DNA from: Ruegeria arenilitoris
GTDB taxonomy: Bacteria > Pseudomonadota > Alphaproteobacteria > Rhodobacterales > Rhodobacteraceae
Direction of reading: 5' to 3'
Assembly: GCF_013030985.1 (NCBI RefSeq)
Contig: NZ_WPYP01000002.1
Span: 248,001 to 312,000 of the forward strand
Length of the DNA stretch: 64,000 bases
Positions 43,169-52,394 of the stretch are shown here, in pieces. The translations under genes were made by a program, and so were the position numbers. Under the pieces are notes generated by a model that saw only the letters and a program-made list of their open reading frames with translations, made no database searches and was not told the origin of the DNA. The stretch's first letter is position 1. Each line of letters opens with the position of its first letter.

Positions 43169-45058
43169 ATGACCACCGTAGACCCCACCACTTTGTCTGC
43201 CGACGACTGGGACGAAGTGCACTTCCCCCGCCCGGAAGAAAACGATTTTGACCGCGTTGTCGAACGCGCCATTTCGCGCCGTGGCTTCCTGGGCGGCGTG
43301 CTGGCCTTTGGCTCGGGTGCTGCGGCCATGGGCGCGGGCCTGATGGGGTCCACTTCGGTGCAGGCGCAAACCGCCTCGCGCTTTTCCTTCAGTCCGATTG
43401 CCGCGCAGACCGATGGCACCGTGCACGTGCCGGAAGGGTACGAATGGAAAATGCTGATGCGCTGGGGCGACCCGTTGTTTTCCGACGCCGACGGTTATGA
43501 CCTGACCGATGGCGGCGCGGTCGAGAATTCGGACCGTGTGTTTGGTGAAAACACCGACGGGATGGAGACCTTCTCGTTCCAGGGTCACGAGTTGATTGCG
43601 ATCAACCACGAATTCCCGAACCGCAAGATCAACCTGCCCGCGGCGCAGGAAGGCGTTCCGGCCAATGCCGGCGACGTACTGAAGATGCAGAACATCCAGG
43701 GCGTCACCGTGATGGAAATCACCGAAGGTCCCGATGGCTGGTCGGTTGTCAAAGACAGCCCCTTCAACCGCCGCATCCACCACAACACGCCCATGAAGAT
43801 TGTCGGCCCCGCAGCCGGTCACGACCTGCTGAAGACCGAGGCCGATCCGACCGGCACCACCTCGCTGGGCACTATGAACAACTGTGGCGCAGGCAAGACC
43901 CCATGGGGCACCTACCTGACCTGCGAAGAAAACTTTAACGGCTATTTCGGCTCGTCCGATGAAAACGCCAGCTATGACCAGAAGGTCGCGGATGGCATGA
44001 CCCGGTATGGCATCGCGGTCGCAAGCTGGAACGGCTACGAGTTCTTCGATCCACGTTTCGACACCTCGAAAAACCCGAACGAGCCGCACCGCGCGGGCTG
44101 GATCGTGGAAATCGACCCGACCAAGCCCGACAGCACGCCGGTCAAACACACCGGCCTGGGCCGCTTCAAGCACGAAAACGCCGAGGTAACGCTGGCCGCC
44201 GATGGCCGCGTAGTCGTTTATATGGGCGACGATGAGCGCGGCGAATACCTGTACAAGTTCGTCTCGAACGGCACCTACCAGCCGGGCGCCGAGACCGAGA
44301 GCCTGTTGAACGACGGCACGCTCTATGTGGCCAAGTTCAACGATGACGCAACCGGTGAATGGCTGCCGCTGACGCCGGAAACCACCGGCATGGATGATGC
44401 CGAGATTCGCATCTTTACCCGCATGGCGGCGTCGGCCGCAGGTGGCACCACCATGGACCGTCCGGAATGGGTGGCCTCCAGCCCTGTTGCGGTCGAGGCG
44501 TATTGCTGTCTGACCAACAACAAGAACCGCGGCGTCAAACCGAATGCCGGTGGCGACGACACCTCGGTCAACGGACCTAACCCGCGCGAGGCCAACAAAT
44601 ACGGCCAGATCGTGCGTTGGCGTCCGGCAAATGATGATCACGCCGCCGAGGCCTTCGACTGGGACCTGTATGTAATGGCCGGCAACCCGACCGTACATTC
44701 CGACACATATGCAGGTTCGCCGAACGTAAACGAGGGCAACTTGTTCAACTCGCCCGACGGCATGGTCATCGACTCGACGGGCCTGATCTGGATTCAGACC
44801 GACGGCAATGACGGCAACGAGGAAGATTTTGCCGGCCACGGCAACAACCAGATGCTGGTTGGTGATCCGGTCACCGGTGAAATCGCGCGCTTCATGACCG
44901 GCCCGAACGGCTGTGAGGTTACCGGGCTGGCCTGGTCCACCGACCTGCGCACCATGTTTGTTGGCATCCAGCACCCGGGTAGCAACTGGCCCGATGGCGG
45001 CACGCCACGGTCCTCGGTCATTGCGATCAAGCGCGCCGATAACGAACTGATTGGCTAA
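43169..45058 (+). CDS. phoX: PhoX-family alkaline phosphatase, Tat-exported
   Basis: A 629-residue protein of the DUF839/PhoX family, a calcium- and iron-dependent phosphomonoesterase of marine bacteria. The twin-arginine signal is SRRGFLGGVLAFGSGAAAM (about residues 37-55). Core motifs: NPNEPHRAGWIVEIDP, KHENAEVTLAADGRVVVYMGDDERGEYLYKFV-type block, PEWVASSPVAVEAYCCLTNNKN. The start at 43169 follows CAGGAGCC. Located directly behind a Pho box. Supplies phosphate from organic esters in the periplasm. Confidence 0.94.
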   Translation: MTTVDPTTLSADDWDEVHFPRPEENDFDRVVERAISRRGFLGGVLAFGSGAAAMGAGLMGSTSVQAQTASRFSFSPIAAQTDGTVHVPEGYEWKMLMRWGDPLFSDADGYDLTDGGAVENSDRVFGENTDGMETFSFQGHELIAINHEFPNRKINLPAAQEGVPANAGDVLKMQNIQGVTVMEITEGPDGWSVVKDSPFNRRIHHNTPMKIVGPAAGHDLLKTEADPTGTTSLGTMNNCGAGKTPWGTYLTCEENFNGYFGSSDENASYDQKVADGMTRYGIAVASWNGYEFFDPRFDTSKNPNEPHRAGWIVEIDPTKPDSTPVKHTGLGRFKHENAEVTLAADGRVVVYMGDDERGEYLYKFVSNGTYQPGAETESLLNDGTLYVAKFNDDATGEWLPLTPETTGMDDAEIRIFTRMAASAAGGTTMDRPEWVASSPVAVEAYCCLTNNKNRGVKPNAGGDDTSVNGPNPREANKYGQIVRWRPANDDHAAEAFDWDLYVMAGNPTVHSDTYAGSPNVNEGNLFNSPDGMVIDSTGLIWIQTDGNDGNEEDFAGHGNNQMLVGDPVTGEIARFMTGPNGCEVTGLAWSTDLRTMFVGIQHPGSNWPDGGTPRSSVIAIKRADNELIG

Positions 45059-45068
45059 ACCTGAATGA

Positions 45069-45104
45069 AACGCCCCCGGCCTTTTGGCTTCGGGGGCGTT
45101 TTCC
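45069..45104 (+). terminator. Bidirectional terminator phoX/TPR
   Basis: AACGCCCCCG pairing with CGGGGGCGTT around GCCTTTTGGCTT, with T runs at both ends. It ends phoX and, read on the other strand, the TPR gene. Confidence 0.85.
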
Positions 45105-45105
45105 G

Positions 45106-45669
45106 TCAGATATCCTGGCCCGGAGGCTCCAGTGGCCCTCCCGGCGCCAAAAGATGGCGTTCCGAAAGCCAAGGGTTGAGTTCCAAAGCTTCGTTCAGAG
45201 CCTCTCGCGCCTCATCCAATCTTTGCAACCCCAACAAGGTCAACGCCCGCCCGCTGATCGCAGCTACATGGTTGGGCGACAGTTCAATGGCCTTGTCCAG
45301 ATCGGGCAAGGCGGCCTCGAAATCCTGCCCCAAGTAATACGCAAAGGCGCGCTGGTTATACCCTTCAGCGTAAGACGGGCAGTAGGCGATCAATTTATCA
45401 AAATCCTCGATCGCGCCCAACAAGTCCGAGGCCCTGAGACGCGCCATTCCCCGATCCAGTGCGGCCTGCGCATTTGCATCCGGCGCGTCGGTCCAGAACT
45501 CCCACAACTGGCTCGACAAGGCGCGGGCGGCCTGTTCGGTCTCGGCCTGCTGGATTTGCGCGATTACTCCGCTGACATCGGCGTTATGGTCCGGTGCAAC
45601 AGGACAGTCCCCGGCACGGGCAGCCGTGGACGCGACAAGTAGGATGGAAGCAAGGGTGATCTGTTTCAT
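45106..45669 (-). CDS. Secreted tetratricopeptide repeat protein
   Basis: A 187-residue protein with a signal peptide (MKQITLASILLVASTAARA) and at least three TPR units in residues about 70-175 (DLLGAIEDFDKLIAYCPSYAEGYNQRAFAYYLGQ; DFEAALPDLDKAIELSPNHVAAISGRA). Periplasmic protein-protein interaction is likely. Convergent with phoX. Confidence 0.9.
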   Translation of the reverse strand: MKQITLASILLVASTAARAGDCPVAPDHNADVSGVIAQIQQAETEQAARALSSQLWEFWTDAPDANAQAALDRGMARLRASDLLGAIEDFDKLIAYCPSYAEGYNQRAFAYYLGQDFEAALPDLDKAIELSPNHVAAISGRALTLLGLQRLDEAREALNEALELNPWLSERHLLAPGGPLEPPGQDI

Positions 45670-45699
45670 GATCCAATGGTGACGCCACCGGAAGGTTCG

Positions 45700-46188
45700 T
45701 CAACCCGCGCCTTCAATTGCCCCGGACACGCCCGTCTCTTTCACTGCCTCCATGGCAACGAAGGTCGACGTATTCGCCACATGCGGCAGGGATGAGATCT
45801 TCTCGGCCAGCACCGCGCGATACTCTGACATCGATCCAGTGCGGATCTTCAGCAGATAGTCGAAATTCGACGCGATCATATGGGCCTGTTCGATCTCGGC
45901 CACCTTGCGCACAGCTGCGTTGAACTCGGCCAGGGCCTTTTCGCGCGTGTCGGTCAGGCGCACCTCGACAAAGGCGACGTGATCCAGCCCAAGGCGGATC
46001 GGGTCCAGAAGGGCGCGGTATCCGGTGATGATCCCCTCGGCCTCCAGCCTTTTCACACGGGCTTGCGTTGGGGACTTCGACAGCCCGATGCGCCGCGCAA
46101 GATCGGCGACCGAGATACGCCCGTCCTCGGCCAGAATCGTCAGGATCGACCGGTCAAACCGGTCCAGATCAGGGCGGTTCATTTGCAT
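45700..46188 (-). CDS. putR: Lrp/AsnC regulator of proline use
   Basis: A 162-residue Lrp-family regulator: helix-turn-helix at about 15-60 (ILTILAEDGRISVADLARRIGLSKSPTQARVKRLE) and a RAM-type ligand domain. Divergent from putA, the arrangement of PutR, which activates putA in response to proline in Rhodobacter and Agrobacterium. The symbol rests mainly on this context. Confidence 0.9.
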   Translation of the reverse strand: MQMNRPDLDRFDRSILTILAEDGRISVADLARRIGLSKSPTQARVKRLEAEGIITGYRALLDPIRLGLDHVAFVEVRLTDTREKALAEFNAAVRKVAEIEQAHMIASNFDYLLKIRTGSMSEYRAVLAEKISSLPHVANTSTFVAMEAVKETGVSGAIEGAG

Positions 46189-46241
46189 CGTTTTTCTTCA
46201 CCAAATCAGTTCACCTGCCCTCAAAAATCATAAATCAAGGC

Positions 46242-46269
46242 GATTGTCCCGGAAAATCGACTGTATACT
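46242..46269 (+). promoter_or_regulatory. Candidate putA promoter
   Basis: TATACT at 46264-46269 with GATTGT 16 bases upstream. A GGAGG ribosome binding site at 46282 precedes putA. The -35 is weak, as expected for an activator-dependent promoter. Confidence 0.4.
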
Positions 46270-46290
46270 CCCCAAAAGCCCGGAGGATAC

Positions 46291-49200
46291 ATGACACACA
46301 GCCTGCGCACCCATATCGACGGCCAGACCTATGCCGATCAGTCCGAAGTTCTGAATGCCCTGATCGCTCAGGCCGAGTTGAGCGAGCCTGACCGCGCCGC
46401 GATCTGCGCGGCGGCGGCCCAGTTGGTGCGCGATATCCGCTCCAGCACGTCTCCGGGCATGATGGAGGTCTTCCTCGCCGAATATGGCCTGTCCACAGAT
46501 GAGGGTGTCGCGCTGATGTGTCTGGCTGAGGCGCTGCTGCGGGTCCCGGACGCCGAAACGATCGACGCGCTGATCGAGGACAAGATCGCGCCGTCCGATT
46601 GGGGCAAACACCTGGGGCAATCTTCCTCATCGCTGGTGAACGCGTCGACCTGGGCGCTGATGCTGACGGGCAAGGTTCTGGACGAGGGCAAGACGTCTCC
46701 GGTCAGTGCCCTGCGTGGGGCAATCAAGCGGCTGGGTGAGCCGGTCATCCGCACCGCCGTCGGCCGCGCGATGAAAGAGATGGGGCGTCAGTTCGTTCTG
46801 GGCGAAACCATCCAGGCCGCTATGGACCGCGCGCAAGGGATGGAGGCCAAAGGGTACACCTATTCCTACGACATGCTGGGCGAGGCCGCCCGAACCGAGG
46901 CCGATGCCGCCCGCTATCACCTGTCCTATTCCCGCGCGATTGCGGCCATTGCGGACGCCTGCACCCACAACGATATCCGCTCCAACCCGGGGATTTCGGT
47001 AAAACTGTCGGCACTGCATCCGCGTTATGAAGTCGCGCAGGAACAACGCGTGATGGACGAACTGGTGCCGCGCGTACGGGCCCTGTGCCTGTTGGCTAAA
47101 GCCGCCGGAATGGGCCTGAACGTGGACGCCGAGGAGGCCGACCGTCTGTCACTGTCCTTGCAGGTGATCGAAGCGGTGATGGCTGAACCTGCCCTGGCCG
47201 GATGGGATGGGTTCGGGATCGTGGTCCAGGCTTACGGTCCGCGTGCCGGGATCGCTTTGGACACACTCTACGAAATGGCCGAACGCCATGACCGCAAGCT
47301 GATGGTACGGCTGGTCAAAGGCGCCTACTGGGACACCGAGATCAAGCGCGCTCAGGTCGAGGGTGTCGATGGGTTCCCCGTGTTCACCCGCAAAGAGGCG
47401 ACCGATATCTCGTACATCGCCAACGCGCGCAAACTGCTGGGCATGACCGACCGGATTTACCCGCAATTCGCCACTCATAATGCGCATACGGTCAGCGCGA
47501 TCCTGCATATGGCCGATGATCAGCCGTTCGAGTTTCAGCGCCTGCACGGGATGGGTGAAACCCTGCACCAGATCGTCAAGGACCAAAGCAACACGCGCTG
47601 CCGAATCTACGCCCCCGTTGGCGCGCACCGGGACCTTCTGGCTTATCTTGTGCGGCGCTTGCTGGAAAACGGCGCGAATTCATCCTTCGTGAACCAGATC
47701 GTGGATGAAACAGTGCCGCCTGAGGAGGTTGCCGCTGACCCGTTCAACACCATTCAGGCGCCGAAATCCCCCCTTCCAACAGGGCCCGAGCTGTTTCAGC
47801 CGGAACGCCCGAACTCCAAGGGGTTCGACCTGCACCATACTCCGACGCTCGACCGGGTCGACGCAGCCCGGGACGAATTCCGCGCCCATCACTGGTACGC
47901 ACAGCCGCTGTTGTCAGCGGATGCGCATCCCGGCGAGGACGAACCTGTCATCAATCCGGCACAACCGCAGGATCGACCGGGTGCCGTGGCCCCGGCCAGC
48001 GCAGAAGATGTTGAGTTGGCTCTGGCATCGGCCAGCACGTGGCAGGCCTCTGCCGCCGATCGGGCGCGTGTCCTGAACGCCGCTGCCGATCTGTACGAGG
48101 CGCATTTCGGCGAACTGTTCGCTCTGCTGGCCCGCGAAGCCGGCAAGTCCGTCCCCGACGCAGTGGCCGAACTGCGCGAGGCCGTGGACTTCCTGCGTTA
48201 TTACGCGGCCAACATCCCTCTGGCAGAACCGGCAGGCACGTTCACCTGTATCAGCCCGTGGAATTTTCCTCTGGCGATCTTTACCGGCCAGATTTCGGCG
48301 GCATTGGCCACAGGCAACGCCGTACTGGCCAAACCTGCGCCGCAGACACCGCTGATTGCCCACCGTGCAGTCCAGTTGCTGCACGAGGCTGGCGTCCCCC
48401 GCGATGTGCTGCAACTGCTGCCGGGCGGGCCGTCCGTCGGGGCGGCGCTGACCTCGGACCCGCGGGTATCGGGGGTGGCCTTCACAGGCTCGACCGCTAC
48501 GGCGCTTAAAATCCGCAAGGCCATGGCCGAGAACCTGCGGCCCGGCACGCCTCTGATCGCGGAAACCGGCGGGCTGAATGCAATGATCGTGGACAGTACC
48601 GCGCTGCCTGAACAGGCCGTGCAATCCATCATCGAAAGCGCCTTTCAGTCGGCGGGCCAGCGGTGCTCGGCCCTGCGCTGCCTCTATGTGCAGGAGGATA
48701 TCGCTGACGATCTGCTGACCATGCTGACCGGCGCGATGGAGGCGTTGCAGGTTGGTAACCCATGGTTGCTGTCCACCGATTGTGGCCCAGTGGTCGATGA
48801 AGATGCGCGTAAGGGCATTGCCGATCACATTGCCCAAGCACGTACCGAAGGGCGGGTTCTGAAAGAACTGAACACACCCCCCGAAGGCACCTACATCGCC
48901 CCTACCCTGATCGAGATCTCCGGCATTGCGGCGCTTGAACACGAGGTCTTTGGCCCCGTGCTGCATGTGGTACGGTTCAAGGCCTCCGAGATCGATCAGG
49001 TCATCGCCTCGATCAATGCCACTGGCTACGGGCTGACCTTCGGCCTGCACACCCGTATCGACGACCGTGTGCAACACATCACCGAGGCGGTTCACGCCGG
49101 CAACATCTATGTCAACCGCAACCAGATCGGCGCCATCGTCGGCTCGCAACCCTTTGGCGGCGAAGGTCTGTCGGGCACCGGGCCCAAGGCGGGCGGCCCG

Positions 49201-49692
49201 AACTATATGGCGCGCTTCTGTGCGCCCGACCGTCAGTCCAGCGAGGCCGAATGGGACAATACCATGGGCGACATACCTGCCCCGCAGGGCCAACCCGCCG
49301 CCACCCGCACCCAGTCCCTGCCCGGCCCGACCGGCGAGTCCAACCGGCTGAGTGAAATCCCCCGCGCGCCCCTGCTGTGCATGGGGCCGGGGGCAGAGGC
49401 CACAAAGGCACAGGCCGAGGCTGTCACAGCCTTGGGCGGCACCGCCATCCAGGCAACCGGAATGGTTGACCTGCACAGGCTGGAAAACGCCACCGGGTTT
49501 TCAGGTGTGCTCTGGTGGGGAGACGAGGACATCGCACGTGAAATCGAGTGCCATCTGGCCCGCCGTGACGGCCCCATCCTGCCAATGATCCCCGGGCAGC
49601 CAGACCGCGCCCGGGTGCTGGGCGAGCGTCATGTTTGTGTCGACACCACCGCTGCAGGCGGCAACGCCGCTCTATTGGGAGGTGCGGCGTAA
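46291..49692 (+). CDS. putA: Bifunctional proline dehydrogenase / P5C dehydrogenase
   Basis: A 1133-residue PutA that oxidises proline to glutamate. The N-terminal PRODH barrel (about 90-480) includes LMVRLVKGAYWDTEIKRAQ and the FAD/proline site YAPVGAHRDLLAYLVRRLLENGANSSF. The aldehyde dehydrogenase domain (about 540-1000) has AETGGLNAMIVDST and the catalytic Cys in SAGQRCSALR. The C-terminal 130 residues match the extra ALDH-like domain of long PutAs. There is no ribbon-helix-helix DNA-binding domain, so regulation falls to PutR. Confidence 0.97.
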   Translation: MTHSLRTHIDGQTYADQSEVLNALIAQAELSEPDRAAICAAAAQLVRDIRSSTSPGMMEVFLAEYGLSTDEGVALMCLAEALLRVPDAETIDALIEDKIAPSDWGKHLGQSSSSLVNASTWALMLTGKVLDEGKTSPVSALRGAIKRLGEPVIRTAVGRAMKEMGRQFVLGETIQAAMDRAQGMEAKGYTYSYDMLGEAARTEADAARYHLSYSRAIAAIADACTHNDIRSNPGISVKLSALHPRYEVAQEQRVMDELVPRVRALCLLAKAAGMGLNVDAEEADRLSLSLQVIEAVMAEPALAGWDGFGIVVQAYGPRAGIALDTLYEMAERHDRKLMVRLVKGAYWDTEIKRAQVEGVDGFPVFTRKEATDISYIANARKLLGMTDRIYPQFATHNAHTVSAILHMADDQPFEFQRLHGMGETLHQIVKDQSNTRCRIYAPVGAHRDLLAYLVRRLLENGANSSFVNQIVDETVPPEEVAADPFNTIQAPKSPLPTGPELFQPERPNSKGFDLHHTPTLDRVDAARDEFRAHHWYAQPLLSADAHPGEDEPVINPAQPQDRPGAVAPASAEDVELALASASTWQASAADRARVLNAAADLYEAHFGELFALLAREAGKSVPDAVAELREAVDFLRYYAANIPLAEPAGTFTCISPWNFPLAIFTGQISAALATGNAVLAKPAPQTPLIAHRAVQLLHEAGVPRDVLQLLPGGPSVGAALTSDPRVSGVAFTGSTATALKIRKAMAENLRPGTPLIAETGGLNAMIVDSTALPEQAVQSIIESAFQSAGQRCSALRCLYVQEDIADDLLTMLTGAMEALQVGNPWLLSTDCGPVVDEDARKGIADHIAQARTEGRVLKELNTPPEGTYIAPTLIEISGIAALEHEVFGPVLHVVRFKASEIDQVIASINATGYGLTFGLHTRIDDRVQHITEAVHAGNIYVNRNQIGAIVGSQPFGGEGLSGTGPKAGGPNYMARFCAPDRQSSEAEWDNTMGDIPAPQGQPAATRTQSLPGPTGESNRLSEIPRAPLLCMGPGAEATKAQAEAVTALGGTAIQATGMVDLHRLENATGFSGVLWWGDEDIAREIECHLARRDGPILPMIPGQPDRARVLGERHVCVDTTAAGGNAALLGGAA

Positions 49693-49734
49693 CCGTACCT
49701 TGACGCTGGGCCGGGAAAAGCCCAGCGTCCCCCC

Positions 49735-50478
49735 ATGTTTCCGATCCGAGACCATAACCCCTCGGGGCGCACGCCCTATGTCGTCTATCTTCTGATGGCG
49801 GCCAATATACTGATTTTCATCAGCTATGTGGGGATCATGGAAAACGACCGGCTGATCAGCCGGTTCTATTTCGACTACGCCGTCATCCCGGCGCGGATTG
49901 CCGATGGTTTTGCACTGGAAACGCTTTTTACCTCGATGTTCCTGCACGGCGGCTGGATGCATCTGGCGGGCAATATGCTGTTTCTGTGGATCTTCGGCGA
50001 CAACCTCGAAGACGAGATGGGCCACCTGCCATTTCTGCTGTTTTATCTGATTGCCGGCATTGGTGCGGGTCTGATCCATGTCGTCACCGCCCCGGACTCG
50101 GTGGTGCCGACCATCGGCGCATCTGGTGCAATTGCTGGGGTAATGGGGGGCTACCTTCTGCTATTCCCAAAGGCCCGCGTAGACGTCCTGTTGATCCTGA
50201 TCGTGTATTTTCGGGTTTTCACAATTCCGGCCTTTATCATGCTGGGCATTTGGCTGGGTATCCAGTTCGTGGGTAGCCTTGCCAGCAACCCGGATGAGGG
50301 CGGCGTCGCCTATTGGGCGCATACAGGCGGCTTCTTTGTCGGCCTTATCCTGTGCATCCCGCTTTGGCTGAAACGCGGCGGACCAGAGTACTGGAGCCGC
50401 ACTCACGGACACCCGCCCCACCCCGAGCACAAATACAAGCTGTCGCAATCCCGCATTCCACGCGTCCCGCGCAAATAG
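49735..50478 (+). CDS. Rhomboid-family intramembrane serine protease
   Basis: A 247-residue membrane protein with six or seven helices. The catalytic Ser is in IGASGAIAGVMGGYL and the His in YWAHTGGFFVGLIL; the HGGWMHLAGNMLFLWIFGDNLED block with the conserved Asn is present. The residues needed for proteolysis are intact. The C-terminus is a short basic tail. It lies 42 bases after putA and may be co-transcribed. Confidence 0.94.
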   Translation: MFPIRDHNPSGRTPYVVYLLMAANILIFISYVGIMENDRLISRFYFDYAVIPARIADGFALETLFTSMFLHGGWMHLAGNMLFLWIFGDNLEDEMGHLPFLLFYLIAGIGAGLIHVVTAPDSVVPTIGASGAIAGVMGGYLLLFPKARVDVLLILIVYFRVFTIPAFIMLGIWLGIQFVGSLASNPDEGGVAYWAHTGGFFVGLILCIPLWLKRGGPEYWSRTHGHPPHPEHKYKLSQSRIPRVPRK

Positions 50479-50481
50479 AGC

Positions 50482-51288
50482 TCAGCCCTCTGATTGGGGC
50501 ATCTGCCCCCCGCTGAAATGCGTAATCTCTTGCGCAGCGTCTTTGACCAAGGCGTCTAGCTCCGGGGCCTTGTCCGCGTGAAAGCGAACAGATGGGCCAG
50601 ACACAGATATTCCGGCACAGGGTTCGGCGCGGTCGTTGTAGATGGCGGCCCCGATACAGGACATGCCTTCATACCGCTCTTCGTGGTCATACGACCAACC
50701 GCGCGCGCGGTTTTCTCTAAATCCGCCGTCAGGTCCAGACCGGGGATCAGCGTGTGGTCCGTGAACCGCTCAGGCTTGACTGAGGCAAGGGTCTTGCCGG
50801 CCACATCCGGGTTCATCGCGGCCAGTATCGCCTTGCCTGTGCCGGACGCAAAAATCGGCGTGCGCGCTCCCGGTGGAAAGAAAGCCCGGATCGGGTTCAG
50901 CGTCTCGACTTGACCGGCAAAACCACCTCGGCGCCATCCGGCACCGCCAGGTTGGCGGTCTCGCCACTATCCTGCATCAGACGCCGCAGGATCGGGTGCC
51001 CGATCTCGATCACGCTGTTGCTGCGCAGGAAAGAGGTCCCGGTCCGGTAAGCCTCGATCCCGGTCATCCATTCCTGCCGCTCGTCGTCAAAAGAGGCGAA
51101 ACCGTGGTTTTACAGAATAGCCAATATGCGGTGCGTCGTCGCCGTTGGCACGCCCACCTCGCGCGCCAGATCGCTGAATGCGGCACGTTCCATCCGCGCC
51201 ACGGTGGTCAACACGCGCAGTGCCCGATCCAGTGACTGCATGGTCCCGACCGAGCTTTCCTTGAACAGCGATTTCGGCCTGCCGCGCA
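50482..51288 (-). pseudogene. IclR-family regulator, BhcR-like, inactivated
   Basis: Reads as one IclR regulator only if three lesions are repaired. Minus strand: arm GRPKSLFKESS and wing-helix (SLDRALRVL to THRILA), then an in-frame TAA at 51110-51112, then the same frame continues through EWMTGIEAYRTGTSFLR to a one-base deletion near 50919-50922 (GTGGTTTTGCC), and a second one-base deletion near 50699-50711 in a GC-alternating tract, after which the protein ends normally (ISVSGPSVRF...). The reassembled product resembles BhcR, the regulator of the beta-hydroxyaspartate cycle. Its original start is lost at the junction with the next feature. Confidence 0.88.
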
Positions 51289-51292
51289 GATC

Positions 51293-51457
51293 ACTCCCAT
51301 CGGCGCCGTCATCAACGGCGATCATCCCGGACGGACAGGCGCAGATGAGATCACCTTGTTCGATGGAACCGGCGTCGGGCTAAATGATCTCGCCGTCGCC
51401 TCGGTTGCCGCGCGTTTGGCGGATGAAGCTGGTCTGACCCAGAGCGCAGCCCTTTGA
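51293..51457 (+). pseudogene. 3' remnant of an ornithine-cyclodeaminase-family gene (BhcD-like)
   Basis: 55 codons in frame to TGA at 51455-51457, reading PIGAVINGDHPGRTGADEITLFDGTGVGLNDLAV and a C-terminal helix. The D-E-I-T-L-F-D-G-T-G-V-G-x-x-D-L-A-V block is the hallmark C-terminus of the ornithine cyclodeaminase/mu-crystallin family, which includes iminosuccinate reductase BhcD. No start codon or N-terminal 260 or so residues exist: the sequence immediately upstream is the N-terminal part of the IclR pseudogene on the other strand. A deletion scar. Confidence 0.8.
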
Positions 51458-51461
51458 AACG

Positions 51462-51492
51462 AAAAAGCGCGCCTCGGACCGGGCGCGCTTGC
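51462..51492 (-). terminator. Terminator of the inositol monophosphatase gene
   Basis: Minus strand AAGCGCGCC...GGCGCGCTT hairpin followed by five T, 21 bases past the stop. Confidence 0.8.
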
Positions 51493-51512
51493 TCATCGGG
51501 TCAGTTGGGTTC

Positions 51513-52298
51513 TTAACCCCGGATCACTTTGGCGAATTGATCAAAGATCGGTTCGTTCGAACAGATCACTTCGCCATCATCCAGCACGCTGCCTTCGGGG
51601 TTCATCGGCTGAACGAAGCCACCGGCCTCTTTCACGATGATGATCCCGGCGGCCAGATCCCAAGCGTTCAGACGACGTTCCCAGAACCCTTCGTAACGAC
51701 CAGCAGCCACATAAGCCATGTCCAGAGCTGCCGCACCCCAACGACGCACACCGGCGCAGGCGGGCATCAATCGAGCCAAATCCTGCAGCGTAGCAGGCAG
51801 GTCCGAACGGCCACCGAAAGGCAGGCCGGTCGCGAAGATCGACTCGATCATGCGGTGACGGCCCGAAACACGGATGCGGGTATCGTTCATCCACGCGCCT
51901 TCACCCTTTTCGGCAAAGAACATCTCATCCTTGGCGGCGTCATAGATCACACCGGCGACGATCTTGCCCTTGTGCTCCAGCGCGATCGAAATCGCCCAGT
52001 GCGGTAAGCCGTGCAGGAAGTTGGTGGTGCCGTCCAGCGGGTCCACGATCCAGCGGCGGGTCGGGTCTTCGCCTGCGATGGAGCCGCCCTCTTCGGCCAG
52101 CCAGCCATAGGTCGGACGCGCGCCCAGCAGTTCCTCTTTCAGGATTGCTTCGGCTGCGATATCCGCCTTGGAGACAAAGTCGCCCGCGCCTTTCATCGAC
52201 ACCTGAAGGTTCTCGACTTCACGAAAATCCTTGACCAAAGAACGCCCCGCTTTGCGCGCGGCTTTGATCATGATGTTGAGGTTTGCACTGCCAACCAT
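51513..52298 (-). CDS. suhB: Inositol monophosphatase family protein (SuhB-like)
   Basis: A 261-residue Mg-dependent phosphatase. Metal ligands are visible in WLAEEGGS (Glu), WIVDPLDGTTNF (the IMPase signature, two Asp) and WDLAAGIIIVKEAGG (Asp). Matches bacterial SuhB, which dephosphorylates inositol-1-phosphate and also binds Nus factors in rRNA synthesis. Monocistronic. Confidence 0.93.
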   Translation of the reverse strand: MVGSANLNIMIKAARKAGRSLVKDFREVENLQVSMKGAGDFVSKADIAAEAILKEELLGARPTYGWLAEEGGSIAGEDPTRRWIVDPLDGTTNFLHGLPHWAISIALEHKGKIVAGVIYDAAKDEMFFAEKGEGAWMNDTRIRVSGRHRMIESIFATGLPFGGRSDLPATLQDLARLMPACAGVRRWGAAALDMAYVAAGRYEGFWERRLNAWDLAAGIIIVKEAGGFVQPMNPEGSVLDDGEVICSNEPIFDQFAKVIRG

Positions 52299-52394
52299 TG
52301 TCCAAAGGCTCCTGTCCGGTCAAACCGCGCGTATACTGGGGCAATGCGCCCTTGCCAAGAGGAATGATGCGCATAGCAGACACGCATTTCTCGC

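Noticed and set aside
43145..45172. A 675-codon open frame on the minus strand covering phoX.
   Set aside because: It mirrors phoX codon by codon. The plus strand has a Tat signal, Pho box, ribosome binding site and family motifs; long antisense frames are usual in GC-rich genes.
47914..49476. A 520-codon minus-strand frame opposite putA.
   Set aside because: Shadow of the aldehyde dehydrogenase domain of putA.
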